A model generated the notes under the pieces. That model was not told where the DNA came from, searched no databases, and worked only from the letters and a program-made list of their open reading frames with translations. Source: Cylindrobasidium torrendii FP15055 ss-10 (Eukaryota; Basidiomycota; Agaricomycetes; Agaricales; Physalacriaceae). Taken from it: 51,452 nucleotides of DNA. Location of the stretch: assembly GCA_000934385.1 (NCBI GenBank), contig KN880602.1:1-51452 (forward strand). Reading direction: 5' to 3'. Shown in pieces: positions 1 to 9,167 of the stretch. Each line of letters starts with the position of its first letter. The first letter of the stretch is position 1. The position numbers and the translations under genes were made by a program.

Positions 1-941
1 CTCAGAATGTGGCCCGTGTGAGCGGGACACGACACCGAACGACGGCGGGACAATGATTCTGAAGGCGCGTGGTATTCGGCAACGTGATGCCGTCTCCACG
101 CGTCGTCATGAACAGCCCGGCAATTAGCCGATTGCTTGCCGGAGACTTAGCCGCCTATATCTAGCCTTAGTTACTTTTGCAGCCAAAGTTAAGTCCTAAA
201 TATTGCCTGCACGCGCCCTTAGCAGAATTCTGGTTTATTAAGCCTGGTGCTGCTGACAGGTGCACCAGGTTTAATAAACCTCGATCGTGTGAGGTAGAGG
301 TGCATCAGCCGTCGCAGATTTGCGCACGGGATACCAGCGCGGCAGTCGCCAGTCCGGCCTGCTTCAATTGTTTCTCGGACGATACGGAGGACCTGGTCCA
401 GGACAGTCCAGGACCCCAATCGATGGGCCGAATCCCTCAATGACATGTTCGTTGGCGAAGAAAAGCCTGTTCCCAACAGCTTTATGACGGTGGGCACCCT
501 ATAGCTACTCCGGTTTCACCAGCTGAAGCTCGGCACGTTCGATATAATTTGGAGGGTCGACGCCCTCGTGACCGACATCGCTTTTGCTGCGCGAACGTTG
601 GCTGGTGACCGGTCCAGTGACGCCTGGCAATCGAGTGGCCGTTCTTTGGCTGATGGTTTGCATTCTACACTCTCGCACGCTGTTCATTGTTCGTTGCTGC
701 ATCTGGCAACCACACCTCGGCAATGTGCGTGCATCTATGAGCAGTGGCGTCTCAGATGAATCAGGCGCCTTCCACCCTATTAGAACCCCATTACCGTCGT
801 CGTGAGCTCGTCACGAGCTCGTTGATCGTTTCGCTTTTATAGCCGCCTCTACTGTACTATGACTTATTGTGGTTGACGCCATCAAGTACCCCACCGTTGA
901 GGCATCTTCTTTTGTCCTCTTACCCTCACGACACAGACGAC
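1..941. other. Intergenic, no gene seen
   Basis: No open frame here resembles a known protein; the frames are short and on both strands. The stretch holds a strong 19-bp inverted repeat (232-280). It also holds a short GAGCTCG/CGAGCTC inverted repeat at 804-820 and a TTTTATAG TATA-like element near 834-841. That element lies about 100 bases upstream of the hydrolase start codon, so the right part is probably its promoter. Confidence 0.6.
232..280. repeat. Perfect-like inverted repeat, 19-bp arms
   Basis: The arms at 232-250 and 262-280 are reverse complements with one mismatch (GGTTTATTAAGCCTGGTGC against GCACCAGGTTTAATAAACC). They flank an 11-base loop. It could be a hairpin, a small foldback element, or a symmetric protein-binding site. 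No gene end abuts it, so a terminator role is not supported. Confidence 0.75.
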
Positions 942-2225
942 ATGCCCATCTACGTCCAGGACAAGCGCCTGCTTCTCCCGGACGGGCGCACACTAGCATA
1001 CGCAGACAATGGGAACACGTCTAGCTCAACGGTCGTGCTCTACCTTCATGGGACGTTCGGTATTGGGGATGCATCCTGCATTGCACCCATCCTACTCGAC
1101 AAGAACGTTCATTTTGTCGCCCCGTCACTGCCAGGATGGTGTGTCTTTGTCCTCGCGCTTTGTGTCACCCAGCACGCACTAACCGTCACGGCGGTAGGGG
1201 TGAGTCCGATGCCGTCCCCAGTCCAGCTCACTACTCGGAAACACTGCAACACGACATGACGGCTCTCTTCATCCACCTTCGTCTCGACGCAACGCAATTG
1301 AAAATCATTCTTTGTGGTTACTCGATCGGAACAATGGCAGCACAGATGCTGTACGGCGCCTCTACGCACACCAGAACGGCCAGGACCGATTTCACGCGCA
1401 AAAAACAGCTGAAACGCGACCGAAAACTGATACTTTTCTGCACGCATTTGGCACGCGCATATTGCACGAAACGTGAGATAGGCGTTTTCAGGCGATCAAT
1501 ACGCAATCAACACGCCGATTACAAGTTTTCAGAAGTCACAAAAGCATGGAATACTGGTAATGTTCAACACGATTAATTCGAATTTTTCCGTATGGAAACG
1601 GTCCCACCCGTCGCGGTGGCACTCGTTCCCATTCCGCGACCAAATATCGTCCATGATCCTTCTAGCACCATACTCGCCGCCACATTGCGACCCAGAATAC
1701 GCCAGGTATATGTCCTGGAAGGCATATATGTACACTGGCCCGCCGTCGCGCTATATGCCCTTCAACATCCTCGCACGATTCATGCGATGGGTTCTCATGT
1801 CAAAACTCGCATCCGAGGCACTAGCAGAACGCTACGTGCGCCGCCTGCTCTTCACCGGTCTATCAGACGACGAGCGCGAACACTACACACGCTGGCGAGA
1901 ATCTCGTGGACTACCAGAGGGCCGTGTTGAGACCGACCTTGCTGGAAATATGGTTCGTAGCGTGGCACACTCGTGGAAAGGGTTTCTTGATGTACCAGCC
2001 GTGTATCACTCTGGTTGGGGCGGGGTATCTCCTGCTCAGGCTAACAAAGAGGCAGACCCCGCGCCAGTCTACATCGTTGCAGCGTCCCGGGATCCCAGCG
2101 TGCCCGTGCACTGTGCCGAGTGGCTCTCGCGTGCGTACAGGAATGCCGACTTGCGGGTCGTAGAAGGCTCCCATATCTCCGTGCTATTACACCTGGATGA
2201 TCTGTGGTCAGAGGTCCTGCCCTGA
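942..2225 (+). CDS. Alpha/beta hydrolase, frame interrupted
   Basis: The ATG at 942 opens MPIYVQDKRLLLPDGRTLAY, followed by the oxyanion-hole region VVLYLHGTFG typical of alpha/beta hydrolases. An intron around 1139-1198 joins LPGW to GESD. The nucleophile elbow is GYSIGT (near 1318-1335), with Ser as nucleophile. The last part, 1652-2225, reads MILLAPYSPP and carries a late Asp (AASRDPSVP) and His (EGSHIS) that fit the catalytic triad. Between LYGA (about 1363) and FPFRDQISSM (about 1633) lie roughly 250 bases that do not align with the family. No ordinary intron joins the two frames. The gene may carry an insertion or a poorly recognised intron, and so may be a pseudogene. The substrate is unknown. 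Confidence 0.7.
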
Positions 2226-2579
2226 AGCCCAAAACCCTAACGATGGAATCAGATTTGAAAAACAACAATGCATTTGTAACATTACTAGTCAACTAACTCT
2301 GACCGCATATCACTTATATTATTACACACATCCTAGCGCGCACAAAAATCATAATCTTATTCCTACCTGAATGTTCGCAACACAAGCATTGGATGCAGAA
2401 GCACTTAACACCCCCTGCGAATTGACAAGCAGAAAAGAGCACAATGTGGCCGCCGGGCATACGGGCATTTAGAAGGAAAGCCACTCTCGCAGCAGATTGT
2501 CTTGGTAGTCAGTATAGCATTGTTTTGATATATTCGATGCCGTAGGATCATCGAGGGGTAGAGGGAAATGTAGATGCAT
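2226..2579. other. Convergent 3' spacer
   Basis: This spacer lies between the stop of the rightward hydrolase and the stop of the leftward VTC1 gene. It is AT-rich in its first half and presumably holds both 3' untranslated regions and polyadenylation signals. A leftward open frame runs through it but looks non-coding, because the VTC1 tail is better explained by splicing into another frame. Confidence 0.5.
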
Positions 2580-3552
2580 TTACGGCGCTGACATGGTGAA
2601 AACAGCCTGCGACGAATTCGAGGAGGGGGCTGGTGACCATATGCCCAACACAGCGGCGACGAGCTGTTCGCCAGGAATTGGGATGTTCTTCTCCTTCCTA
2701 TCATTTTGGTAAGATTAAGACCAATGAAGTGAGCATCGGACGCGTACAATTCGCGGACTGGGTGAGAAATTAGATAGAGAACGGAATGTGGGGTACGGAT
2801 GAACGCACCTCTGATTACGAAGTTGGCAAGAATGCCGAAGAACAGCAAAGCACTGAGAATAAGGGGGCCCGTGAGTGCATCTAGAGTTCAGTGAGTATGG
2901 CGTCTGAGAAGTCGGGGAAGTCAAACGCACCAAAGGTGCCAGGATCTCTGCGGCGGATGAGGGTAATTCTGTGTTGGTAAAGAACGTATCCATATGCCTG
3001 ATGAACAAAGTTAGGCCAAGTAATGAATGAAAGGGAGCACGCACGAGCACGGCCAAGCTAACACCTCCGTAGAAATACGCAAACTTGCGTGCAACACCGT
3101 CGGACGAGGCATTGAGCAGCGCAACAGCAAGTGTTCCAATTACAATGGACATGTCCAGCCAAGACAGCCATGCTATAGTCTGCATCAGTCATCAAAACGA
3201 GCGTCGTATTAGACCACGCACTTCGCTCATTCGCAAACCAGACCTTTCCCTCCACCTTGATAGGTGTCGCAATCTTCTTGGGGACACGGACCTTGGGCGG
3301 GAGCCCATTAATCGAATTATAGTCCCGCACAGTTGGCATATTCCCATCTGCATCCTCCTCGACTTCAGGAATGTTGTCGCCGCGGTTGTACCGCCTCGGC
3401 CGCTGGGTGTTGGGCAGCGTTGCCAGTGCCGTGGACGAAAACGGTGAGAGTCGTTCGGTCAATGCGTGCCATGACCGCCGGATGAGGGAGTCAGGGCGGC
3501 TCAGATTCGAGTGCAAGGAGTCTTTGGCCGCGCGGGGGGTGGGGGAAGTCAT
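2580..3552 (-). CDS. VTC1: VTC1-type vacuolar transporter chaperone subunit (DUF202)
   Basis: This is the small membrane subunit of the vacuolar transporter chaperone complex, which makes polyphosphate and moves it into the vacuole. Five exons give about 240 residues. After a long Ser/Pro-rich N-terminus comes KVWFANER, spliced over a 49-base intron (3221-3173) to TWLSWLDMS, which gives the family's NERTxLSWL signature. Transmembrane helix 1 (IVIGTLAVALLN) and helix 2 (FAYFYGGVSLAVL) follow, then YGYVLYQHRITLIRRRDP with the conserved basic residues. Helix 3 is LILSALLFFGILANFVIR. Two more introns place VREL before a tail beginning KEKNIPIPGE and ending TMSAP at the stop, 2582-2580. The N-terminus is about 70 residues longer than in yeast Vtc1. 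The identity is strong; the last two splice joins are inferred. Confidence 0.9.
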
Positions 3553-3774
3553 GGTGTGAGTTCAAACCAGCAGAATGCAGTAAGAACTCTGATCACCATC
3601 ATGCACCGATCACGCACGTTCGATGGACTCCTCCTAAGTTCTCTTTCTTTCTTTCTCGTCGTTGTCGGTGACACTTAAAATTGGACTCGAAGCGAAAACT
3701 CTCCCGCACTTCACGTCCGCAACCTGATTGAGATTTGAATGAAGTCTGCAAGGTACTGTTGCGGGGCTATTCTC

Positions 3775-5563
3775 TCAGAACTCATCCTCCTCTGTGATGC
3801 TGCTGCTGAAAAGCTCGCCATCCTCCTTCTTTCTCATCTTCGCATTCCTCGCGCCGTAATCAGCGCGAGCTGACTTTCTTTTGAGACCTGCAACAGCCGG
3901 AAAGACGGGAGTATATTCCTGCCGGTGCGCACGTACGCGCACCCCGTTTCGCCATTCATCGCGACCCAACATTTGCTCGAACACCCCTTTCATCCAACCG
4001 TGCGTCTCCAACCTTTGATTCATCAACTTCGCTTGGTCCAACTTCTCTTGAGGCGTGTGTCTTGTAAAGATTCTGTACCGTGTGTCATATGCCTGCATGA
4101 GAACGTCGAGAAGGTCCTCCAGATGCGGATCGCAAAGCTTCAATCTACCAACTCCGCCCAAATACAAATTGATTTTGCTAGTGCTTGAGTCGAAATGGTC
4201 AAGGACACCACCACGCATCGCGGGGTCCATATCATTAGGCATGTACAGTGCAGAAAGCCAGAGCATAATCAAAACAAAGGACTCGATGTCGTCTGCACGG
4301 TGCGAGGAGCCTTTGATGCGACAGGCTCACAGAGACGCGCAGACATGAATTGCCGGGTGCCCTGAATCGGGGAATGAGTAAATCTGTTTGCACAACGGGA
4401 ACAGAGAGGGCTGTACCGCCCGGCCGTACGCTCTTGCCTGTGTATCGTCCGCGTACCGAGCCAACTCCCAATCGATAAGCAACCCTTTGATCTGGCTATC
4501 GACGCGTACGGCAATGATGTTGCCGACGGAAAGGTCACGGTGTTCGATACCAGCCAGCGTGTATGCTTCGAGATGAGCTACCACCAATGTCAGCTGTCAT
4601 TGAGCGGTCTGAGGAAAGCAGACAGACCTATGAATGCATCATATATTACCGACACCATCGATCCCAAGCTGAATCAAAATTTTCGAGAGGTATCCCGGCA
4701 ACGTTGAGAACAATGCGGTAGTGAGTGTGCTTGCGAATTGTAGCAGGAACCTGCCACGACTCCGGGTATGTCCCACTGGTGCTCTTCGTCGGGGACGTCG
4801 CCTGAGGCAAGAATGCCGGCAATATTCTGGACCTTGTGTTCGTGCAGCCGTTGATAGACTTCACCCTCCTTACGGTATCCTTCTACGCGCCACACGTCCT
4901 TGAGCACACAGGAGGTTGTTTCGCCATCGCGTACTGCATGAAAGCAGCGGGTACCGCGCCCACAGGGTACGGGTGCGCTGAGGTGAATGGGGCAGTGACG
5001 TAGAAGTCCTGTCCATCAACCTTGAGCTTCCACACCGCGCTTTGAGGTTTCGCATGAAGGACGTCCTTGACATTCTTGGGAACATCAGCCTCTTTGACGC
5101 GTCTAAAGGTCGTATCAATGCCGCGCGCAGCGTCAGCAGCATGCGAAAGACGCCATAGAAAAGTTGGAAGGTAATCAGTGTTGTCAATGTTAAAAGCATT
5201 GGTGACCTCAATGCCGCAACGTGTGTGACGAAGGATACGGCAGTGGTTCTTGACAATGAATATTCCAAAACCATGGGTGCGATACTGGTTCGCCTGCATA
5301 GCGTTCAGGTAGCTGACGAGCTGACCACGCGTATCGCGCGCTTCCTGTGTAGGGCTTTTCAGCTGGCTATGACCGGCCCCAAAGCCGTTATACACAGCCC
5401 ACCTTCCATCGAGCTCTTTAGTAGCAAGTTCGAAACGTGATTGAACAATGCCCTCCTGCGACGAGAACGGCATGGACGATGCCAGTCTGTCATGTAAAAC
5501 TGTGTCGGCGACGTGAAGCGGTAGCGAACTGGCATTTGCGGGGTCGGCAACAGTCTCTGCCAT
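3775..5563 (-). CDS. FunK1 fungal-type protein kinase, possibly decaying
   Basis: This belongs to the FunK1 kinase family, which is expanded in mushroom-forming fungi; substrates are unknown. The ATG at 5563 begins MAETVADPANASSLPLHVAD. The family's N-lobe signature appears as WKLKVDGQDFYVT, then CGRGTRCFHAVRDGETT and VLKDVWR with the lysine. The catalytic loop is HRDLSVGNI (4542-4516), the FunK1 form of HRD...N. The metal-binding motif is LLIDWELA in place of DFG, followed by GTRQFMSARL and ADDIESF. The C-terminus is charged and ends EEDEF at 3775. These pieces lie in several frames. Joins near 4985 and 4310 are not explained by an obvious intron of normal size, while one near 4760-4805 can be a 46-base intron. 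The locus is therefore either a gene with unusual introns or a young pseudogene. Confidence 0.75.
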
Positions 5564-6441
5564 AATTGATCGAGATGATGGTAGGAACTGGGCCGAGTGA
5601 CCGAGTCACGAGTCACGACATCCGTCGATCACATCACTCTTGACATCAACCACGAGCTTGACGAACGTCGAACTCTAGTCTCCACCCACGCCAACCTTCT
5701 ACTGACACTCTTCCGAATCCCCCGAGGCTTCGGGTGACCGTGAATCTTACGATCTCATTCGACCTCAACAATTAAGACTCCCAGATCCAGTCGTCCCGGT
5801 GCCTCGACCCAAACCCGAGCTCATCCCAGCACGGTCTATCTGCGGATTTGTGGCCTGTTCGCGACAGAATCACCATTCTATACATGGTTCTGCTGCATGT
5901 AATGAAACCCTGATCCTCTGCATGCTGTCAGTGCATACAATAACACTCCGCTACAGACCCTCGTGGATAGGCCCGTTGCTTAGTAGGCTACCATTTTCAA
6001 GTACTGTGATTATCCTCTCTCTTCATCCTGTCTTTGGGTCCATGTCGAGGCCACCGTGGATGGCGCTAGCGAACCTGCCAGCCGGTATGTTTACCAGCGC
6101 ACTCAACTTCCAGGTTGGCTTGCACCTGCAATGTCTTCGTTTTCTCAGAAGGAAGCATCGTCATCACGATTATCCGGCCGCCCTATCATTGTGAACATTG
6201 TACAATGATACTCTCGGGCAAGCGAGTCGCGGAACTCGGCGTCGTTCCTGTGCTTTTTGTTTTCTTCACAATAAGGATTGCACGTGTAGGGCTATGGGCC
6301 GCTTTAGGGGCCATACAAGCGAGTACATAAGAGCTCGGGGGTCACCAAGGCAGCCCACAGTTTTACTAGGCATCCTAGCGACCCCATACTCACCACCTTC
6401 ACCACATACTTTCGAGTCCACCTCCCACTACTCTCTTACCA
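5564..6441. other. Divergent spacer between kinase and pheromone gene
   Basis: This is the upstream region of both the leftward FunK1 gene and the rightward pheromone gene. No protein-like frame is convincing. It contains a cluster of ATTGT/ACAAT cores near 6186-6272, listed separately, and a weak TATA-like ACATAAG near 6325. Confidence 0.5.
6186..6272 (+). promoter_or_regulatory. Cluster of HMG-box-like ATTGT/ACAAT cores
   Basis: A perfect 12-base palindrome CATTGTACAATG sits at 6196-6207. A further ATTGT lies at about 6187-6191 and an ACAAT at 6268-6272. Fungal mating HMG-box proteins bind ATTGT/ACAAT-type cores, and pheromone genes of basidiomycetes are their usual targets. The cluster lies about 170-255 bases upstream of the pheromone start codon. 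The sites are short and could arise by chance. Confidence 0.35.
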
Positions 6442-6597
6442 ATGGACTCCTTCTCGATCCTGAACTTTTGGGCATCTTCCTCTCCCGCATCGACAGAGGA
6501 GAAGACACAAAAAACCAATGACATTGGCGCCGATGAGCTCCCACCCCTCGACGAGGCCGCCGCGGGCCACCAGAGCCCAGGGTGTGTTGTGTGCTGA
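6442..6597 (+). CDS. Lipopeptide mating-pheromone precursor (CAAX type)
   Basis: A single short frame of 51 codons starts MDSFSILNFW, a beginning very like basidiomycete pheromone precursors (MDxFxxL). It ends QSPGCVVC followed by TGA, a farnesylation CAAX box (C-aliphatic-aliphatic-C). The middle is rich in Ser, Thr, Asp and Glu, with no other Cys. Candidate N-terminal processing lies in the acidic stretch DELPPLDE, about residues 31-38, which would release a C-terminal farnesylated peptide of about 12-15 residues. Such peptides are secreted without a classical signal by an Ste6-like transporter and sense a Ste3-type receptor. No receptor gene is in this window, so the gene may be a mating-locus outlier or a pheromone-like copy. 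An apparent 3' UTR intron (GTACGT at about 6631 to TTCGCAG at 6689) follows the stop codon. Confidence 0.75.
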   Translation: MDSFSILNFWASSSPASTEEKTQKTNDIGADELPPLDEAAAGHQSPGCVVC

Positions 6598-7212
6598 AGA
6601 GCGCGCTCTATTGTACTAGCTATGATGACCTTCGTACGTCTCCTCTTTTACTTGCGCACCGTTCCGACGTCCTAACAGTCTCTTCGCAGTATCTTGTACC
6701 ACTAGCAACAATACGCGACGACTTCCAATACCGCGTCAAATTTCTAAATAACGCCCACTGCCTCCAGTATACTGAAAGCGGCAGTGCCGCTCATACTGGA
6801 GGACGCCTCAAACTCTCCTTAAATTGCCTTTTCACTTTTTACCTCCCCTTCGCGAGCGATATATCTTGACTTCCACCGTGTACTATTATCCACCTACCTT
6901 GTCACTGTACTTCGACTTTCGCTGTAAGGATATGTCCGTCCTTGTTGTATATTGTATACGCATCATAGCCGCCTTTTGAATGCTACTTCTGCGGAATTAC
7001 ACGCCAATGGCTAACACACATTCAAAAGCGTTTGAAGGCATTAAGTAGCATTGAGAGAATGATACATAGATAGTAGTCCACAAGTGTAAGTTAGATATTA
7101 GTGGAGTCCCTTGCGCAGATAAACAATGAGGTTGACGAGCAGGGTATAGTATAGCAGGACAGCGACGCCCCAAGGATAATACATAAGAAAATTCGCAAAC
7201 GGTGGGAGGGCC
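6598..7212. other. Spacer with probable 3' UTR intron of pheromone gene
   Basis: A good donor (TTC|GTACGTC, about 6631), a branch-like CTAAC and an acceptor (TTCGCAG, about 6689) suggest that the pheromone transcript is spliced after its stop codon. The short inverted stretch GCCTCCAGTATACTGAAAGC / GCTCATACTGGAGGACGC near 6760-6805 could form a hairpin. The rest shows no gene and leads to the F-box gene's 3' end. Confidence 0.45.
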
Positions 7213-8536
7213 TCATCTCCCCTTGGCGATAAGTCGTTGAAAGGTGTCTGCGGACTGTCTGAGTAACGGCATCAGACGGATGCGCAGAGGCAAATGAGCA
7301 TACACACCTCGAACGGTAAAGTCCAGTCTGCCCTGATGCACGAGCCTTGGGAATGCGGCACACAAGAAAGCTTTGAGGCTCTCACGGAGGGCGTGTTTGT
7401 CTGCGGCGGGTCCAACGTCGAATGTCAACTTGAGCCCGTCGAGCATGCGCATCTCCCGACGCGTGAGGACATCATCCAGCGCCCTCCATGCGCCCTGCAC
7501 GTGAAAAGCGGGAGAGTTCATGTTGGCCGCAGCATCCAGCCGCACGATAAGATGGAGCTGCCGTAGGCTATACTCCCTTGCAGGAAGTCGGAAACCGCGC
7601 GCCCACCACTCCAGTTGTCGCCCCACAGACACCTTGTCGGACATTTCAAGAGCAAGAGAGGATAGATGGTGCACAGGCAGAGGATCACAGTTTAATGTGA
7701 TCTGGTCTGTTTTGCGGTGTCAGAATGTGTTGGCAGGGATGGAAAGGGACTATGGGCATACCGACGACGTGTGCGTGGATGAAAGCATCGATAGTGAGGT
7801 TGCGCAGGAAATCCGAACATTGTTCCATTGTCGTGCGAACGAGATCGATGTCGTCTGTGTCGAACGGCGCGATATGGAACTCCTTCAACTCGGAGAGAGA
7901 TATCGGGGATGAAGGATGTGTCAGGGCACGCAGAATAGCGCGCGAGTTGTCGTCGGAGTACTGCGTACTCAGGATATTCAGACTCTCGAGGCGCGTCGGT
8001 ATGCCCTCAAGCGCTGGAATGCAATCGATTGGCTCCACCAGCCGGTTCTTGAAGAATATCCCGCGCAATGTGAGGTGACGGAGATTGGGCCAGCAACGCA
8101 GCGTGTTGAAGAATTCGATACTGCTGGCGAAGCTGACGTTGGTGAGCGTGACACTCGTCAGGTTGCCGAGCGTTTGCAGTGCGCTATTGAGTGCAGGTGT
8201 AGAGTCCCAGTCGACAAAGAACATCATTAGTTGCTGGAGGTTGGCCATCTTCTCGACCAAAAGTGGGAATGAGGGTTCGTCCTTGATCCATTGACCAGGG
8301 AAAGAAACGAGTCGCATAGAGCGCACAGAGCGCGGGAGAGACGGAGAAAGACATGTTGTACGGTAGAATTTCTCACACCAGGTTGCGCTTTCCAACGAGA
8401 TATCCTTGAACAAATGCGCCTGAGCCCGTGGGCGGAGGGTCTGTGCTGCAAGCGAGCAACTCTTCAGTGCGTCCCTGTCATCGCAGAGCTGGTCGACGAT
8501 GGAATCGATGAGTTCGACGGGCAGTGGGGTGACCAT
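7213..8536 (-). CDS. F-box-like, leucine-rich hypothetical protein
   Basis: The ATG at 8536 is chosen because it directly precedes an F-box-like start, LPVELIDSIVDQLCDDRDAL, followed by KSCSLAAQTLRPRAQAHLF. An upstream in-frame ATG exists but lacks this logic. The remainder is spaced with leucine patterns such as LTSVTLTNVSF and LRHLTLRGIFF, as in the LRR-like tails of Agaricomycete F-box proteins, a very large and variable family. One intron (7761-7707, GTATGC...ACAG) joins HAHVV to DQITLNCDPLPVHHL. The second exon runs to the stop at 7213, giving about 420 residues. The likely role is as a substrate adaptor of an SCF ubiquitin ligase, inferred from the F-box alone; the target is unknown. 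Confidence 0.75.
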
Positions 8537-9167
8537 GATGCTGGAATGAGGCAGGGCACAGAAGTAGACCTCATCCGAAAGACATCCGCTCTTATGTATT
8601 GGCCTAATCACTAAATGCAGCGCATAAGCAACTCTATCGGGCTCTAGGCCGTTCCGAGAGGCCCCGTCTCGTAGTGTGTGCTACCGCAGGGTAGAGACCG
8701 AGTCGGTAGTTGACTTTGCAGCCTCTACGCCACAAACAGCGGTCGTCGGCGGAGTGAGCATTTTCGAATCCGCAGTTGCAGAAATGAGATTTGAAGCCTC
8801 GTCCTCGTCCTCGTCCTCTATCACAGACGTACGATAGAGGTGATTTGGAAGTAGGCGGATCGAACGACGATGAATCGAACGAGGGTGGACGCCAGGATGT
8901 TGTCGCTGCACATTTCGTGATCTGGGCGAGGCCCCATCACACGCGTGATCCAGCCAAATTCCTACTTCCAAGGCAGGTTCTCGTCCAACGTAGACTTGGA
9001 AGACATAGGCATCTCGCCAGACTAGGCTAAGACAATGAACAGGTTGGAAGGACATTTGATTGTCCCATTTTGGTGAATGAGTGAGAACTAGACGACCATA
9101 TTGTAGCATAGAGCGTAGGTATCAAAAGAATATGCAAAAAATCCAAGCATCCCCGCCAGCTTCATCC
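8537..9167. other. Spacer, no supported gene
   Basis: This lies between the start of the F-box gene and the stop of ERG9. It holds a short CCTCGT hexamer repeat near 8794-8817, which would read as alternating Glu/Asp in a leftward 142-codon frame. That frame has no recognisable domain and poor protein character, so it is not called. Confidence 0.5.

Noticed and set aside
2405..2848. Long leftward frame extending VTC1 past 2580
   Set aside because: A 53-base intron (GTACGC...TGATAG) puts the tail into another frame that reads more like protein and stops at 2580; the longer frame has an unlikely Cys/Arg-rich end.
6196..6207. Transposon terminal repeat at the CATTGTACAATG palindrome
   Set aside because: Only 12 bases, no partner copy and no target-site duplication seen; a protein-binding site is the simpler reading.
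8681..9109. Leftward 142-codon frame with a Glu/Asp run
   Set aside because: The run stems from a CCTCGT microsatellite; the rest has no domain, and ERG9 ends just beyond it.
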